Assembly: GCA_017411405.1 (NCBI GenBank)
Contig: JAFQQE010000011.1
Span: forward strand, 1 to 50,097
Reading direction: 5' to 3'
Length of the DNA stretch: 50,097 nucleotides
Source of the DNA: Bacilli bacterium
GTDB taxonomy: Bacteria; Bacillota_I; Bacilli_A; RF39; UBA660
Below are positions 14,977 to 24,448 of this stretch, one piece after another. Positions within the stretch are counted from its first letter, which is position 1, and each line of letters opens with the position of its first letter. The translations under genes were made by a program, and so were the position numbers. The notes under the pieces were generated by a model. The model saw only the letters and a program-made list of their open reading frames with translations. It searched no databases and was not told where the DNA came from.

Positions 14977-16704
14977 TTATATTTCATCTATATCATTATC
15001 ATTTTGTAATTTTTTAAAGTCTACTTTACCTAATTTTGTTTTTGGTAAACCTTTTCTTATAACGAATTTATATGGTATCATGTGATGTTCTAAATTCTTT
15101 TTACAGTATTCTTTTAATTCTTCTTTTATAAATAATCCATGAAAACCTTCTTTTAAGACTATGTAAGCTTTTGGTACTTCTTTTTTGTAATTATGAGGCA
15201 TTGCTACTACAGAGCACTGTAATACTGCTGGATGTGTTTCTATAACTTCTTCTACATAGGCTGGATATACGTTATATCCACTAGAAATAATCATTCTTTT
15301 TATTCTACCCTCATAAAATATAAAACCATCTTTATCCATTTTACCTAAATCTCCTGTATGTAGCCATATATGTCCATCATCATGAATTTGCAGAGCTTGA
15401 TTGGTTTCATTTTCATTATTTAAATATCCCATCATCAATGCTTTTGTATGTATACATATTTCTCCTACTTCGTCAAATGGCATACGTTCTCTAGTTGAAG
15501 GATTAATTATTTTTATATAATTACCAGGTAGAGGAATTCCTATACTTCCTTCTTTATTTATCTCATCATGTGCTAAAGATACTGCTGCAAGTGCTTCTGA
15601 TAAACCATATCCTTGTACTATTCTAGATTTACAGTTATGTTCTAATAAATATTTATTAACTCTTTCTTCTAAGTTTTTACTTAATTTATCTCCTCCACAA
15701 ATTATATATTTTACTTTAGCTAAGTTTAAATCTTTTTCATTTGTTGAGTTAATTAAAGCCTCGTATAGAGTTGGTACACCTAATATTATTGTTGGTTTAG
15801 TGTGTTTTATTAGAGTATCAAACTTTTTAGGATCAAATTGTGGAACTAGTATAGTATAACATCCTATGGATAATGGAGTATGCATTGTAACACTAAGACC
15901 AAAACCATGAAAGTTTGGCATTATACCTAGACAAGAATCTCCTACATTTAAATTTTTCAAAACCATTTTTTCTTGCATAGCACTTAATATAAATGCTCTA
16001 TTTTGTAAAACAACATGTTTAGGTTTTCCACTTGTTCCACCACTATTTAATATTACAGCTGGGGTGTTTTTTCCATTTGTTGGAAATTCTTTTAATCGAT
16101 TATAAAATGAATATAATTTAAACACATTCCAACTTATAAATTTCTTGGTTCTTGGATAGTGTTCATATTTTATTATTTTTACTAATGTATAAGGTAATTT
16201 CATTAATATTTTCATACTATTAGATACTGACACAAATATAACTTTTTTTACCATAGTAGAATCAATTGTATTTTTAATTTTATCATAAAACATATCTATC
16301 ATTATTAAGTAATTACTATTTGTTTTAATTAAACTGTCTTTAATTTCTTGTTCTGCAGATAATGGATGTAACATATTGCATATAGCACCAATTTTATTTA
16401 ATGCATATAAACTGATTAATGCTTCAGGTACATTAGGTAGACAAATAGTTACTACATCACCTTTTTTTATACCTAAATTTCTAAATGCTATTGCAGAATT
16501 GTCAATCTTTCTAATAAATTTATTATATTTTACTTTTTTTCCTAAATAAACATAAGCTAGTTTATCTTTATATAATTTACTAGAACTATTTATTTGATCA
16601 TACAAAGATATATTAGGAATATCTATATTAATTTCGTTATCAGTATAGAATTTTTTCCATGGACTAGGAATCTTCTTTTTTGTTTTAAAAAAATCAAACA
16701 ACAT
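14977..16704 (-). CDS. AMP-forming acyl-CoA synthetase (long-chain fatty acid-CoA ligase type)
   Basis: An ANL-superfamily enzyme that activates a carboxylic acid, probably a fatty acid, through an acyl-adenylate to a thioester. The 575-residue protein has the phosphate loop NSGGTSGKPKH, the A4/A5 region PNFHGFGLS and VQGYGLSE, the A7/A8 motifs WLHTGDLG and GRIKRMIISSGYNVYP, and a C-terminal catalytic lysine in TKLGKVDFKKL. No carrier-protein domain is fused. AAGGTGG precedes the ATG and a TATAAT lies upstream. Exact chain length cannot be read from sequence. It is monocistronic between mscL and the envelope gene group. Confidence 0.9.
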   Translation of the reverse strand: MLFDFFKTKKKIPSPWKKFYTDNEINIDIPNISLYDQINSSSKLYKDKLAYVYLGKKVKYNKFIRKIDNSAIAFRNLGIKKGDVVTICLPNVPEALISLYALNKIGAICNMLHPLSAEQEIKDSLIKTNSNYLIMIDMFYDKIKNTIDSTMVKKVIFVSVSNSMKILMKLPYTLVKIIKYEHYPRTKKFISWNVFKLYSFYNRLKEFPTNGKNTPAVILNSGGTSGKPKHVVLQNRAFILSAMQEKMVLKNLNVGDSCLGIMPNFHGFGLSVTMHTPLSIGCYTILVPQFDPKKFDTLIKHTKPTIILGVPTLYEALINSTNEKDLNLAKVKYIICGGDKLSKNLEERVNKYLLEHNCKSRIVQGYGLSEALAAVSLAHDEINKEGSIGIPLPGNYIKIINPSTRERMPFDEVGEICIHTKALMMGYLNNENETNQALQIHDDGHIWLHTGDLGKMDKDGFIFYEGRIKRMIISSGYNVYPAYVEEVIETHPAVLQCSVVAMPHNYKKEVPKAYIVLKEGFHGLFIKEELKEYCKKNLEHHMIPYKFVIRKGLPKTKLGKVDFKKLQNDNDIDEI

Positions 16705-16753
16705 ATTTTACCACCTTAAGTTAATTATATAATGTTTTTGTTTTTTTGCATAG

Positions 16754-16776
16754 AAAAAAAGAACTCTTTTGAGTCC
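16754..16776 (-). terminator. Terminator of the envelope protein operon
   Basis: GGACTC-AAAA-GAGTTC followed by seven T on the minus strand, ten bases beyond the stop of the beta-helix protein. Confidence 0.85.
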
Positions 16777-16785
16777 TTTTAAAAT

Positions 16786-19530
16786 TTATTGTACTTTTCT
16801 ATAAATAGTATAAGTTTTACCATTGATGTCTTGTGTCGGAACATTTGGATCTATTTCTTCATTAATAATAGTATATTTTGTTGAATCAATAATTGGAGTT
16901 ACTTCACTATTAGAATTATATACGAATATAGGTTCTCCATTATCACTATTTAATTCTGCATTGTCATTTATATTGATAACTATTTTTGGATCAGTCATAT
17001 TTTTATAATAATTATCATTTATTTCTACGAAAATTACATCTCCTGTGCTTTCAGTTCCATTATTTGTTGGATATACAGGTAAAAGTTTTTCACCTACAGC
17101 ATTTAAAGTTCCACCATAAATATTTAGTTCTCCTAATTTAATACCTATTACAGATGCTCCTGTTAATTGACCTCCATAAATGTTAGTTACGCCGTTTTCT
17201 GGCAAGTATAAGGCAAAACCATCTTTTGCAGTAGCACTTATAGATGATTTATCATAAATATTTATTTCTGTTTTTCCCCATGGATTAGTACCGCTTATAC
17301 CATATCCGTCTTCAGAAATAGAAATATTACCTTTGAAATCTAACGCAGCATTTTCTCCAAATACATTTACTCCGTAGTTAGGTGCTGAAATAAATACATC
17401 TTCCTCGATAACTAATCTAACATTTTGTGCTTCTTTTGTTTTTTGTCCAGATATAATTGCTGATGCAGAGCCTTTTGCTTCTAAATATCCATTTGATATT
17501 GTTAAAGTTGTGTTTTTACCTTTTAACCAAATACCACCATAACAGTCTTCTTCTATAAATAAAGTATTTCCATTTAAATCTAAATATAATTCATCCGGAT
17601 TATTAGCATCATCTCCGATATTATTAATTATTATATCTTCACTAATTGTTAAATTATATAAACCATTTACTAAAACAGCTTTATTATCTTTACTAGATTC
17701 TTCTATTGCTTTAGCAATATGTTTTTCTGTATAATTTTTTCCATTTACACTTATAACAGCTAAATCATTTGATAAATAATACGTTTTATCGCCATCAAAT
17801 TCTAATGTATTGTAATGATCACTAGTTATTATAGGTTTCGTCATATTATTAGGATTGTATATTAATATAGGTTTTCCATTTACACTATTTAATGATGAAT
17901 TTTGATCAATATTTATTCTAATATTATCTAAGTATACAGGATTCATTTCAACATATATAGCATCTCCTGTACTATATATACCATTATTAAATAATTCAGG
18001 CTCTTTTTTAGTTCCAATTGAATAAATACCACTTCTATTAATATTTAATTTACCAGCTTTAATTCCAATTGCAGTAGCTGTTTTTATATAAGAATCATTT
18101 ATTTCTGTATTTCCTTCATGAGGTAAATATAAACCGTAAGTATATTCTTCTGTAGACAATATATTTGCATATTTTAAATTTATATTAGCCCCAGCATCTT
18201 CTTTATTTCCACGTCCTGAAATACCACTAGCTCCTTCTGCTAATAAGTTAATAGTTCCACTAAAATTAAGATTCGCACCATTACCTATTACAGATATACC
18301 AATTCCCTTAGTATTTATTTCAACAGAACTATCAACATTTAAAGTTATATTTTGATTTTCAATCGAAGGTTGACCAACAGTAATTGCTGTGCCACTTTCA
18401 TTTTCAATTGTACCTCTCTTATAGTTTTCAACATCATGTATGCTACTATAAATATTTAACGAACTATTCTTACCAGTGATATATAATACGAACTTTCCGT
18501 TATCTCGAGATAAAGTTTGACCATTTAAATCTAAATACATTTCTTCATTTTCTTTATCTAATGTTATAAGTTTTGAAACTACTAATTTAGTGCTTGCATT
18601 AGGTATAATACTTGCATGCCATGACTCATTAGAAGCTTCAATAGCTTTATCAACATTATTAATTGAGTAATTAATATTTCCAGTTCTGATAACCGCTTTT
18701 TCTAGTTTTTGATAAAGAACATCTCCCTCAGTGAATGTCATTGATAAAACATCTATTGGATTTCCATCTTCATCTACATATCCTTCAACTGCATATTCAT
18801 CCCAAGATTGAAATAATTCAGACTCATCAATTAGATATAATCTGCCTTCTTTCGTTGTTTGATACCAACTACGAATTTCCGCATTTTCTAAATCATCTTT
18901 ATCTGCATAATTATATACAGGTATTTGATATGGAATATAAAAATCGCCATATATCATTTCGTTTTCATCAGCATCATAATTAGTATCTACACCAACATAT
19001 CCTCTTTCTTCGCTAAAAAATTGAAAATAAGTTGTTGTTGCAGGTATTTTAAATTTACCATTTTCATAAATTACATCAAATTGTTCGTGTTGTGTACCTG
19101 TTACCTCTATACCAGGATCAAATTCTATAATTTTTTCTTCATTGTTTTCAAAAAATAATACTAAACTTTCCTCTAATAAATTTTCTTCCTCTTCTGTATC
19201 AATTGGATTAAGTTCACCATTACTTTTTATATACCAATCCCCTGTTAAATCGCTATAATATATTACTTTAGGTTTTCTATCTAATTCATCATAATCTTTG
19301 TTATAAACAGATAATTGAATATACACATAATTTGCTCCAGCTTCAGCCGATTCTCCAGCATTTATAACATAATTATTATGAAACTTAGTTCCGCCTATTA
19401 AATAAACATCGCTACCAGAATTTTCAATATCAGTCATATTTTCTTTTAACGAAGCAGCATCAGCCCTTATGATAAACGTACTTAAAAATACAAATATTAT
19501 AATAAATAATAATCTTCTTATTTTATTCAT
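16786..19530 (-). CDS. Secreted protein with two beta-helix-like repeat modules
   Basis: A 914-residue exported protein: signal peptide (residues 1-26, RRLLFIIIFVFLSTFIIRADA), an N-terminal region of about 260 residues rich in acidic and aromatic residues, then two homologous modules of about 300 residues (roughly 295-590 and 600-900). Both modules share YLDLNG-TL, GKN-(S/T)L-I, YG(I/V)-V-G-NA-L-F-G-I, LYLP-G-T-I, IGIK-G-LNI, STGD-I-VE and G-PI-(I/V)YN. The regular short beta-strand and Asn pattern fits a right-handed beta-helix. No LPXTG or C-terminal membrane anchor is visible, so attachment is unclear. It follows the Thr-rich protein by 11 bases with AGGAGG. Confidence 0.85.
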   Translation of the reverse strand: MNKIRRLLFIIIFVFLSTFIIRADAASLKENMTDIENSGSDVYLIGGTKFHNNYVINAGESAEAGANYVYIQLSVYNKDYDELDRKPKVIYYSDLTGDWYIKSNGELNPIDTEEEENLLEESLVLFFENNEEKIIEFDPGIEVTGTQHEQFDVIYENGKFKIPATTTYFQFFSEERGYVGVDTNYDADENEMIYGDFYIPYQIPVYNYADKDDLENAEIRSWYQTTKEGRLYLIDESELFQSWDEYAVEGYVDEDGNPIDVLSMTFTEGDVLYQKLEKAVIRTGNINYSINNVDKAIEASNESWHASIIPNASTKLVVSKLITLDKENEEMYLDLNGQTLSRDNGKFVLYITGKNSSLNIYSSIHDVENYKRGTIENESGTAITVGQPSIENQNITLNVDSSVEINTKGIGISVIGNGANLNFSGTINLLAEGASGISGRGNKEDAGANINLKYANILSTEEYTYGLYLPHEGNTEINDSYIKTATAIGIKAGKLNINRSGIYSIGTKKEPELFNNGIYSTGDAIYVEMNPVYLDNIRINIDQNSSLNSVNGKPILIYNPNNMTKPIITSDHYNTLEFDGDKTYYLSNDLAVISVNGKNYTEKHIAKAIEESSKDNKAVLVNGLYNLTISEDIIINNIGDDANNPDELYLDLNGNTLFIEEDCYGGIWLKGKNTTLTISNGYLEAKGSASAIISGQKTKEAQNVRLVIEEDVFISAPNYGVNVFGENAALDFKGNISISEDGYGISGTNPWGKTEINIYDKSSISATAKDGFALYLPENGVTNIYGGQLTGASVIGIKLGELNIYGGTLNAVGEKLLPVYPTNNGTESTGDVIFVEINDNYYKNMTDPKIVININDNAELNSDNGEPIFVYNSNSEVTPIIDSTKYTIINEEIDPNVPTQDINGKTYTIYRKVQ

Positions 19531-19541
19531 ATCTTTCCTCC

Positions 19542-20456
19542 TTAATCTACTTTTATATTTATTATATCAGAAATTAGCCTATTATCAGTGATGTATCCAT
19601 CAATTCCAATATGCTTAGTTACCTTTTGACCATCAGTTGTTAGTATGTCGCAAGTTCCAGAAACAACTTTTTTATTTTTAGTTAAATAAATAACTATTTG
19701 TTCATTAGAATCTTTATATTTTGTTGTTTTATAACCCAACTCATCATTTGGTGCTACTTGTGTTGTAGTTGTTGTACTGCTTGTAGTTGTTATTGCTTTA
19801 GTTGTTGTAATTTTTGTTGTTGTACTACTTGTAGTTGTCATTGGTTTAGTTGTTGTAGTTTTTGTTGTTGTACTACTTGCAGTTGTCGTTGGTTTAGTTG
19901 TTGTGGTTTTTGTTGTGATTGTCTTTTTCTTTGTTGTAGTCTTTTTAGTTGTTGTTGATTCTTTTTCCCATTTAGCAATTAAATTCATATCTTTAGTTGC
20001 TATAGTTGTTTTTGTAATTTCTTTTTCACCAATAAACCAACCCTTAAATTCGTATCCTTTTTTAGTTGGTGTAGGTAATTTACCTATTACACTATTCTTT
20101 TCAACTTCGATATTGTCTATTTTGTTACCACCATTTGTATCAAATTTAATTGTATAAAGTATTGCACTTTCTTTAGTCCAACGAGCAACTAATACTATAT
20201 CTTCAGTTACTTCAGCATTAAAATCGAATCTTTCTCCATTTAAATACCATCCTGCAAATACATAACCTTCTTTAGTTGGAACTGTTGGTTCTACTGCAAA
20301 ATCGTTTTCTTTAACATTTTGTGTTTCTAAAATAGCAGTACCATCAGTACTAAATGTTACTGTATAAGTAGGTTTTCTTAAGATAAAAAATAATATTACG
20401 GCAGCTATTAAAACTAAAGCTAATGTTATACCTATCCATAAATTTTTATTTTTCAT
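19542..20456 (-). CDS. Membrane-anchored surface protein with two Listeria-Bacteroides repeats and a Thr-rich stalk
   Basis: A 304-residue protein with an N-terminal membrane anchor (residues 5-27, LWIGITLALVLIAAVILFFIL). Two InlB-type beta-grasp repeats follow, each with the pattern KEGYVFAGWYLNG...A-W / KKGYEFKGWFIG...AKW. A stalk of about 65 residues built of TTTK/TTTKPTTT repeats comes next, then a 70-residue C-terminal domain. The ATG at 20456 is chosen for GGAGAGGAGAG upstream; an earlier start at 20495 would add 13 residues before the anchor. The stalk suggests display away from the membrane and possible glycosylation. It forms an operon with the beta-helix protein. Confidence 0.85.
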   Translation of the reverse strand: MKNKNLWIGITLALVLIAAVILFFILRKPTYTVTFSTDGTAILETQNVKENDFAVEPTVPTKEGYVFAGWYLNGERFDFNAEVTEDIVLVARWTKESAILYTIKFDTNGGNKIDNIEVEKNSVIGKLPTPTKKGYEFKGWFIGEKEITKTTIATKDMNLIAKWEKESTTTKKTTTKKKTITTKTTTTKPTTTASSTTTKTTTTKPMTTTSSTTTKITTTKAITTTSSTTTTTQVAPNDELGYKTTKYKDSNEQIVIYLTKNKKVVSGTCDILTTDGQKVTKHIGIDGYITDNRLISDIINIKVD

Positions 20457-20575
20457 GTTTCTCTCCTCTCCTATTTTATTAAAAAGACACACCATCTTTT
20501 CAATATCATTATATCATATTCATTTTTAGTTACAAATATTTATTTTTAAATTACTAAAATTTGACAATGAAATGT

Positions 20576-20608
20576 AAAAAAAACTAATATGATCACCACA
20601 TATTAGTT
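20576..20608 (-). terminator. Terminator containing the stop codon of the NlpC/P60 gene
   Basis: AACTAATATG and CATATTAGTT form a perfect 10-base stem followed by eight T on the minus strand. The TGA stop (20593-20595) lies in the loop, so the last sense codons double as the 5' arm. Confidence 0.88.
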
Positions 20609-21672
20609 AAATTTCCATCACTTAAATATAAGTTGTCCATATTTATAAAATAAGTCCAATCACTATTAATAAGTTCTTCAGTATTATATATATTAACATG
20701 TAAATCATAATCTAAAGATTCAGCCACATAGAATCTATCATTTCCTATCCCTATAAGTATTCCAATATGCCCATCTCTACTTATTAAATCTCCTACCTTA
20801 TATAAGTTATTATTTAAAGTATCATAATTAATTTCTATTTTTTCTCCTAAATCATCTAAGTCATTTGTCTTTATTTCACTTATTCCTGCTCCTCTATCTC
20901 CGACATCAAAACCAGCATTTAATAATGCCCATGAAATAAACCCACTACAATCTAATCCATTTGGTGTAGTAATATTTTGAATTTTTGTATATAAAGGGCA
21001 TCCCCAGATTGAAGGCCCATATTGTTTCGCATATAATGTATCATATTTAGATTCACTTAAATATAATCCTTTATGATAATATCTTCCTTCTCCATCTACA
21101 TAACTTCTAGTTCCATTTGTGAGTAATCTACCATTTTCATAAAAATAATGTATTCTATATTTAAATGATAATGTTAAAAACCTAGATGCTTCTACAACTC
21201 CTGCTCGAGTTTTATATCCAGCATTATTTATTTTGTATTCTAATACTTTGTCCAAATAATTATTTTCACTTTCTGTATATTGATTGCAAGATAAGTAGTT
21301 TTTGTTATTATTAATTATAGGTAAAGTGTATAAATCACTAACATTAACTTTTATTTCTTTTACTGTATTATATTTTTTTAATTTTATAATCGTATTACCA
21401 CTTTTTATTCCAGTAATAATATTGTTATTAATTGTTATTATTTCTTTATTTAATATTTCATATTCTATATCCTCTATATTTGTTTCTAATATGAATTGTT
21501 CATTTAATGCTAAATATATTTCTTCTTTATTTACATTAATAATTGGATTATAATTTATATTATCTTTATAAAATGCTTTGTTTATTAAAGTAAAAATATT
21601 ATATATAGAAAATATAATCATAATTATAAAAACAAATATTAATCTTTTTATATTTCTTATTATTTTTTTCAT
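20593..21672 (-). CDS. Secreted/anchored NlpC/P60 cell-wall hydrolase with Ig-like domain
   Basis: A 359-residue protein. Residues 8-32 form a membrane anchor or uncleaved signal, about 45-112 look like a bacterial Ig-like (BIG2) domain, and about 135-350 hold an NlpC/P60 papain-fold peptidase. The catalytic Cys242 is in GLDCSGFISWAL and His302 in RDGHIGILIG, in canonical spacing. Such enzymes cut peptide cross-links in the cell wall (often D-Glu-L-Lys/Dpm). The substrate is not deducible. It is a single gene with a terminator that overlaps its stop. Confidence 0.88.
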   Translation of the reverse strand: MKKIIRNIKRLIFVFIIMIIFSIYNIFTLINKAFYKDNINYNPIINVNKEEIYLALNEQFILETNIEDIEYEILNKEIITINNNIITGIKSGNTIIKLKKYNTVKEIKVNVSDLYTLPIINNNKNYLSCNQYTESENNYLDKVLEYKINNAGYKTRAGVVEASRFLTLSFKYRIHYFYENGRLLTNGTRSYVDGEGRYYHKGLYLSESKYDTLYAKQYGPSIWGCPLYTKIQNITTPNGLDCSGFISWALLNAGFDVGDRGAGISEIKTNDLDDLGEKIEINYDTLNNNLYKVGDLISRDGHIGILIGIGNDRFYVAESLDYDLHVNIYNTEELINSDWTYFINMDNLYLSDGNLTNMW

Positions 21673-21730
21673 ATATTCATACCACTTCTATTAAATTAAT
21701 CTTATAAATATATTATATAATTAGATATTT

Positions 21731-21764
21731 AAAAAAGTAAATGTTTTTTTATTCTACATTTACT
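21731..21764 (-). terminator. Terminator of the gntR-ABC operon, overlapping the permease stop
   Basis: AGTAAATG and CATTTACT form an 8-base perfect stem followed by six T on the minus strand. The TAA at 21749-21751 lies inside the loop. Confidence 0.82.
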
Positions 21765-22540
21765 CCTTTATTAAATAATTTAATATTAATACATCCTATA
21801 CATATTAATACAATTGAATAGAATGAAATACTTAAAATTACTAAAGTTTTAAAAATATCTATATTTACTATTTCATTAGTTATAAATATATTCATAAAGT
21901 CTTTGTTAATTAATGCAAATATAAACATTATAAGCAATAAAATCAATTGCATTATAGTATATATAACGAAACTAAAAATAATAGAATATAATACTTTATT
22001 TTGATTCTTTCTATGTCCTAGAATAATTCCTGTATATCCAACTTGTAAAATGTTAGCAAGTTCTAAGAATATTAATACTATTAAAAATATTATTATTCCT
22101 GTTAGTGATAAATTATTTACTTCTAACAATGGCAAAATTGTAGTCTTTATTATATTTAATAAATCTGAAGAATAGTAAAGTATTAATAAAGAGATTGCTA
22201 TAACTATTATACTTAGAAAGTTAGTTAATACGGATGTAATTATTTTTGATAAATATAGTGTTTTCTTTTCTATAGGTAAAGTATGAGTTAAATAAGATTC
22301 ATCACCATAAAAATTTTGTTTAAATAGTACCCATAATCTCATTAAATTATTAATAATTATATTTATCATCATAGCTATAGAAGCACCATTAAATATTTGT
22401 CCAATTATATTAAATAATAATGAATTTTCTATATTTAAAAATATTCTTGATAATATACTAAAAGTTAATACTAGTATATAAAAAATTGATAAGAATTTTA
22501 ATATGCTTTTTATATCATATTTTATAAGTTTTTTTAACAT
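21749..22540 (-). CDS. ABC transporter permease
   Basis: A 263-residue integral membrane protein with about six hydrophobic segments. A cytoplasmic loop between TM2 and TM3, containing FYGDESYLTHTLPIEKKTLYLSK, matches the common Firmicutes permeases of the YtrA-type GntR/ABC systems. It overlaps its ATPase by seven bases. Such systems usually respond to cell-wall active peptides or unknown lipids; the substrate cannot be deduced here. Confidence 0.85.
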   Translation of the reverse strand: MLKKLIKYDIKSILKFLSIFYILVLTFSILSRIFLNIENSLLFNIIGQIFNGASIAMMINIIINNLMRLWVLFKQNFYGDESYLTHTLPIEKKTLYLSKIITSVLTNFLSIIVIAISLLILYYSSDLLNIIKTTILPLLEVNNLSLTGIIIFLIVLIFLELANILQVGYTGIILGHRKNQNKVLYSIIFSFVIYTIMQLILLLIMFIFALINKDFMNIFITNEIVNIDIFKTLVILSISFYSIVLICIGCINIKLFNKGVNVE

Positions 22541-23229
22541 TTAAACATCCTCCTAAAGATTTCATCTATAGATCCTTTTTCTTTATTTCTTAATTCATCT
22601 GAATCACTAGTTAATATAATTTTTCCTTCATTTATAAATATAACTTCATCTAATATTCTTTCTACATCTTGAATAATATGAGTAGTGATTATTACACTTG
22701 CATCTTTATCGAAATTAGTTAATATTGTATCAAGTATATAATCTCTAGTAGCTGGATCTACTCCACCTAATGGTTCGTCTAATATATATAGTTCTGCTTT
22801 TCTAGACATTACTAATACTAGTGCTACTTTTTCTTGCATTCCTTTACTCATTTTTGATATTTTTTGATTTATATCTAATTTCAAATCTTTTAATAATTTA
22901 TTTGCTTTTTTAGTATCAAAATTTTCATAAAAATCTTCAAAATATTTTATTGTTTCTAATACAGTTAAATTTTTATTTAAGTAGCTTCTTTCTGGTAAAT
23001 ATGAAATCACTTTTTTACTTTCAACGCCTACTTTTTTACCATTGACTAATATTTCTCCATTAGTTGGAGTTAATAAGTCATTCATTAATTTTATAAGTGT
23101 TGTTTTACCACTACCATTTTTTCCTAGTATACCAATTATTTTCCCTCTAGGTATTGTTAAATTAATATTTTTTAATATTTTTTTATCGTCATAACTTTTA
23201 TCTATATTTATACATTTTAATAATTCCAT
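22534..23229 (-). CDS. ABC transporter ATP-binding protein
   Basis: A 231-residue nucleotide-binding subunit with Walker A GKNGSGKTT (36-44), signature MSKGMQEKVAL, Walker B LYILDEPLGGVD, and the switch His in IITTHII. It drives the adjacent permease. Its ATG overlaps the gntR stop (TAATG) and its end overlaps the permease start, so the three genes form one translationally coupled operon. Confidence 0.93.
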   Translation of the reverse strand: MELLKCINIDKSYDDKKILKNINLTIPRGKIIGILGKNGSGKTTLIKLMNDLLTPTNGEILVNGKKVGVESKKVISYLPERSYLNKNLTVLETIKYFEDFYENFDTKKANKLLKDLKLDINQKISKMSKGMQEKVALVLVMSRKAELYILDEPLGGVDPATRDYILDTILTNFDKDASVIITTHIIQDVERILDEVIFINEGKIILTSDSDELRNKEKGSIDEIFRRMFKC

Positions 23230-23597
23230 TATTCGTCATCTCCTATTTCATTTATATAATTTATAATCTCTTTCTTATTTAAACTTAAAGCAGTCATTTC
23301 ATTATAAAATTTTTCAATTAAAGTTTTTGCATAATCATCTTTTAGTTTTTTAATTAATTTTTCATCTTTAGTTACAAATTTACCATTAGTTCTTTCTGTA
23401 TAAATTAACTTTAAATTTTCTAATTCAGTTAATGCTTTTTGCATTGTATTAGGATTAACTTTAAAATATATTGCAAGTTCTCTAACTGAAGATATTCTTT
23501 CTCCTGGTTTCATTTTACCTGATATTATATATATTTTAAAATAATCAACTAACTGAATATATATTGGTATATTATTATCAAAAAATATCTCTCCCAT
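23229..23597 (-). CDS. GntR-family regulator, YtrA-like
   Basis: A 122-residue transcription regulator with an N-terminal winged helix-turn-helix (IPIYIQLVDYFKIYIISGKM, then SVRELAIYFKVNPNTMQKAL) and a short helical C-terminal dimerisation tail, which lacks the large effector domain of other GntR subfamilies. This is the YtrA architecture, typically a repressor of its own gntR-ABC operon. A perfect palindrome at 23598-23617 overlapping its ribosome binding site is the likely operator. Confidence 0.9.
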   Translation of the reverse strand: MGEIFFDNNIPIYIQLVDYFKIYIISGKMKPGERISSVRELAIYFKVNPNTMQKALTELENLKLIYTERTNGKFVTKDEKLIKKLKDDYAKTLIEKFYNEMTALSLNKKEIINYINEIGDDE

Positions 23598-23646
23598 TGT
23601 ATTACTCCTCTAATACAATGATACATCATATTTTTTATAAAGTCAA
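23598..23646 (-). promoter_or_regulatory. Promoter and palindromic operator of the gntR-ABC operon
   Basis: On the minus strand TTGACT (23641-23646), a 17-base spacer and TATCAT (23618-23623) form a sigma-A type promoter. Immediately downstream, TGTATTA-GAGGAG-TAATACA (23598-23617) is a perfect 7+7 inverted repeat whose centre is the ribosome binding site, ending at the ATG. Transcription would start inside or next to the palindrome, so bound GntR could block both RNA polymerase and, as an RNA hairpin, translation. Confidence 0.75.
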
Positions 23647-23647
23647 T

Positions 23648-23683
23648 AAAAAATAGAAATTACTTTTTACTTATAATTTCTAT
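23648..23683 (-). terminator. Terminator overlapping the end of the zinc-ribbon membrane protein gene
   Basis: ATAGAAATTA and TAATTTCTAT form a 10-base stem followed by TTTTTTATT on the minus strand. The 5' arm is coding and the TAA stop begins the 3' arm. Confidence 0.85.
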
Positions 23684-24082
23684 CTTTTCTTTTTTTAGTG
23701 TAAATAAAGTTACTATTTTTTTACATTTAGGACATTTTGCTTTATGAAATCCTATTTTATTTGGTAATGGTAATTTTAAAGTTGTTTTACATTTATTACA
23801 TCTTTTATAAATATGATCTTTATCTTTTATATTTCTTTTTATATTATTAAATGGTTTTAATATTTTTTTCTTTATATTTAAATATATTTGATTTTCTTTA
23901 TTTCTTTTATATATTTTTTTTGATAGTACTCTATAAAACATATATATTATTAATATTAATTCTAATATATTTATTATTTTATTATCTATAAATAAATTTA
24001 ATACTATATATAATAAAAATAAAAAATTATAAAGATTATCTATTCCGTATCTTCCATACATAAAATTTCTAAATTTATTCAT
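23660..24082 (-). CDS. Membrane protein with C-terminal zinc ribbon
   Basis: A 140-residue protein opening FRNFMYGRYGIDNLYNFL, with two hydrophobic helices (about 17-31 and 36-50), a basic linker and a zinc ribbon made of CNKC and CPKC pairs about 20 residues apart. Similar small proteins with this opening are widespread in Firmicutes but have no established function that I know. It overlaps the upstream membrane gene by eight bases. Confidence 0.75.
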   Translation of the reverse strand: MNKFRNFMYGRYGIDNLYNFLFLLYIVLNLFIDNKIINILELILIIYMFYRVLSKKIYKRNKENQIYLNIKKKILKPFNNIKRNIKDKDHIYKRCNKCKTTLKLPLPNKIGFHKAKCPKCKKIVTLFTLKKEKIEIISKK

Positions 24083-24419
24083 ATTTTTTTCCTTTCTTTA
24101 AATATAATGAAATACTTTTAAATATTAATCCTATTATTATTCCAATATATGATATAACTAAATACCATAATGCATGAATTAAAGCTGATTCGTTATAATA
24201 TATGAAAATAGTTGGTATAAATAGAATAGAAATAATTATAGGATATAGATATTTTATTTTGTATTTTGTTATTATAGTTAAAATTAAAGATAAGATAAAT
24301 GTTGTTATAATAATTAAAAATACCATTCCCATTGCATCAGTAGGTCCAGCAAATATTGGAAATATATAGAACATAAATAATTGTATTAATAATATAATTA
24401 TTTCTTTAATATACTTCAT
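24075..24419 (-). CDS. Small membrane protein
   Basis: A 114-residue protein that is almost entirely hydrophobic, with four predicted membrane helices and a short basic end. No recognisable family. Its stop overlaps the start of the zinc-ribbon membrane protein by eight bases, so the two are co-translated and may form a complex. It follows the P-type ATPase terminator. Confidence 0.7.
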   Translation of the reverse strand: MKYIKEIIILLIQLFMFYIFPIFAGPTDAMGMVFLIIITTFILSLILTIITKYKIKYLYPIIISILFIPTIFIYYNESALIHALWYLVISYIGIIIGLIFKSISLYLKKGKKYE

Positions 24420-24448
24420 CTAAATCTTCCTTTCTATTTTATTATATC

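Noticed and set aside
19698-19958. Cysteine-rich plus-strand frame resembling a small secreted protein
   Set aside because: It is the reverse complement of the Thr-rich stalk of the surface protein at 19542-20456; the cysteines arise from the ACA/ACT codon repeats read backwards, and it has no ribosome binding site.
19750-19960. Regular short repeats suggesting a CRISPR array or a minisatellite
   Set aside because: The period follows threonine/lysine codons of the TTTK stalk and no constant-repeat/variable-spacer pattern exists. No CRISPR array or cas gene is seen in the window.
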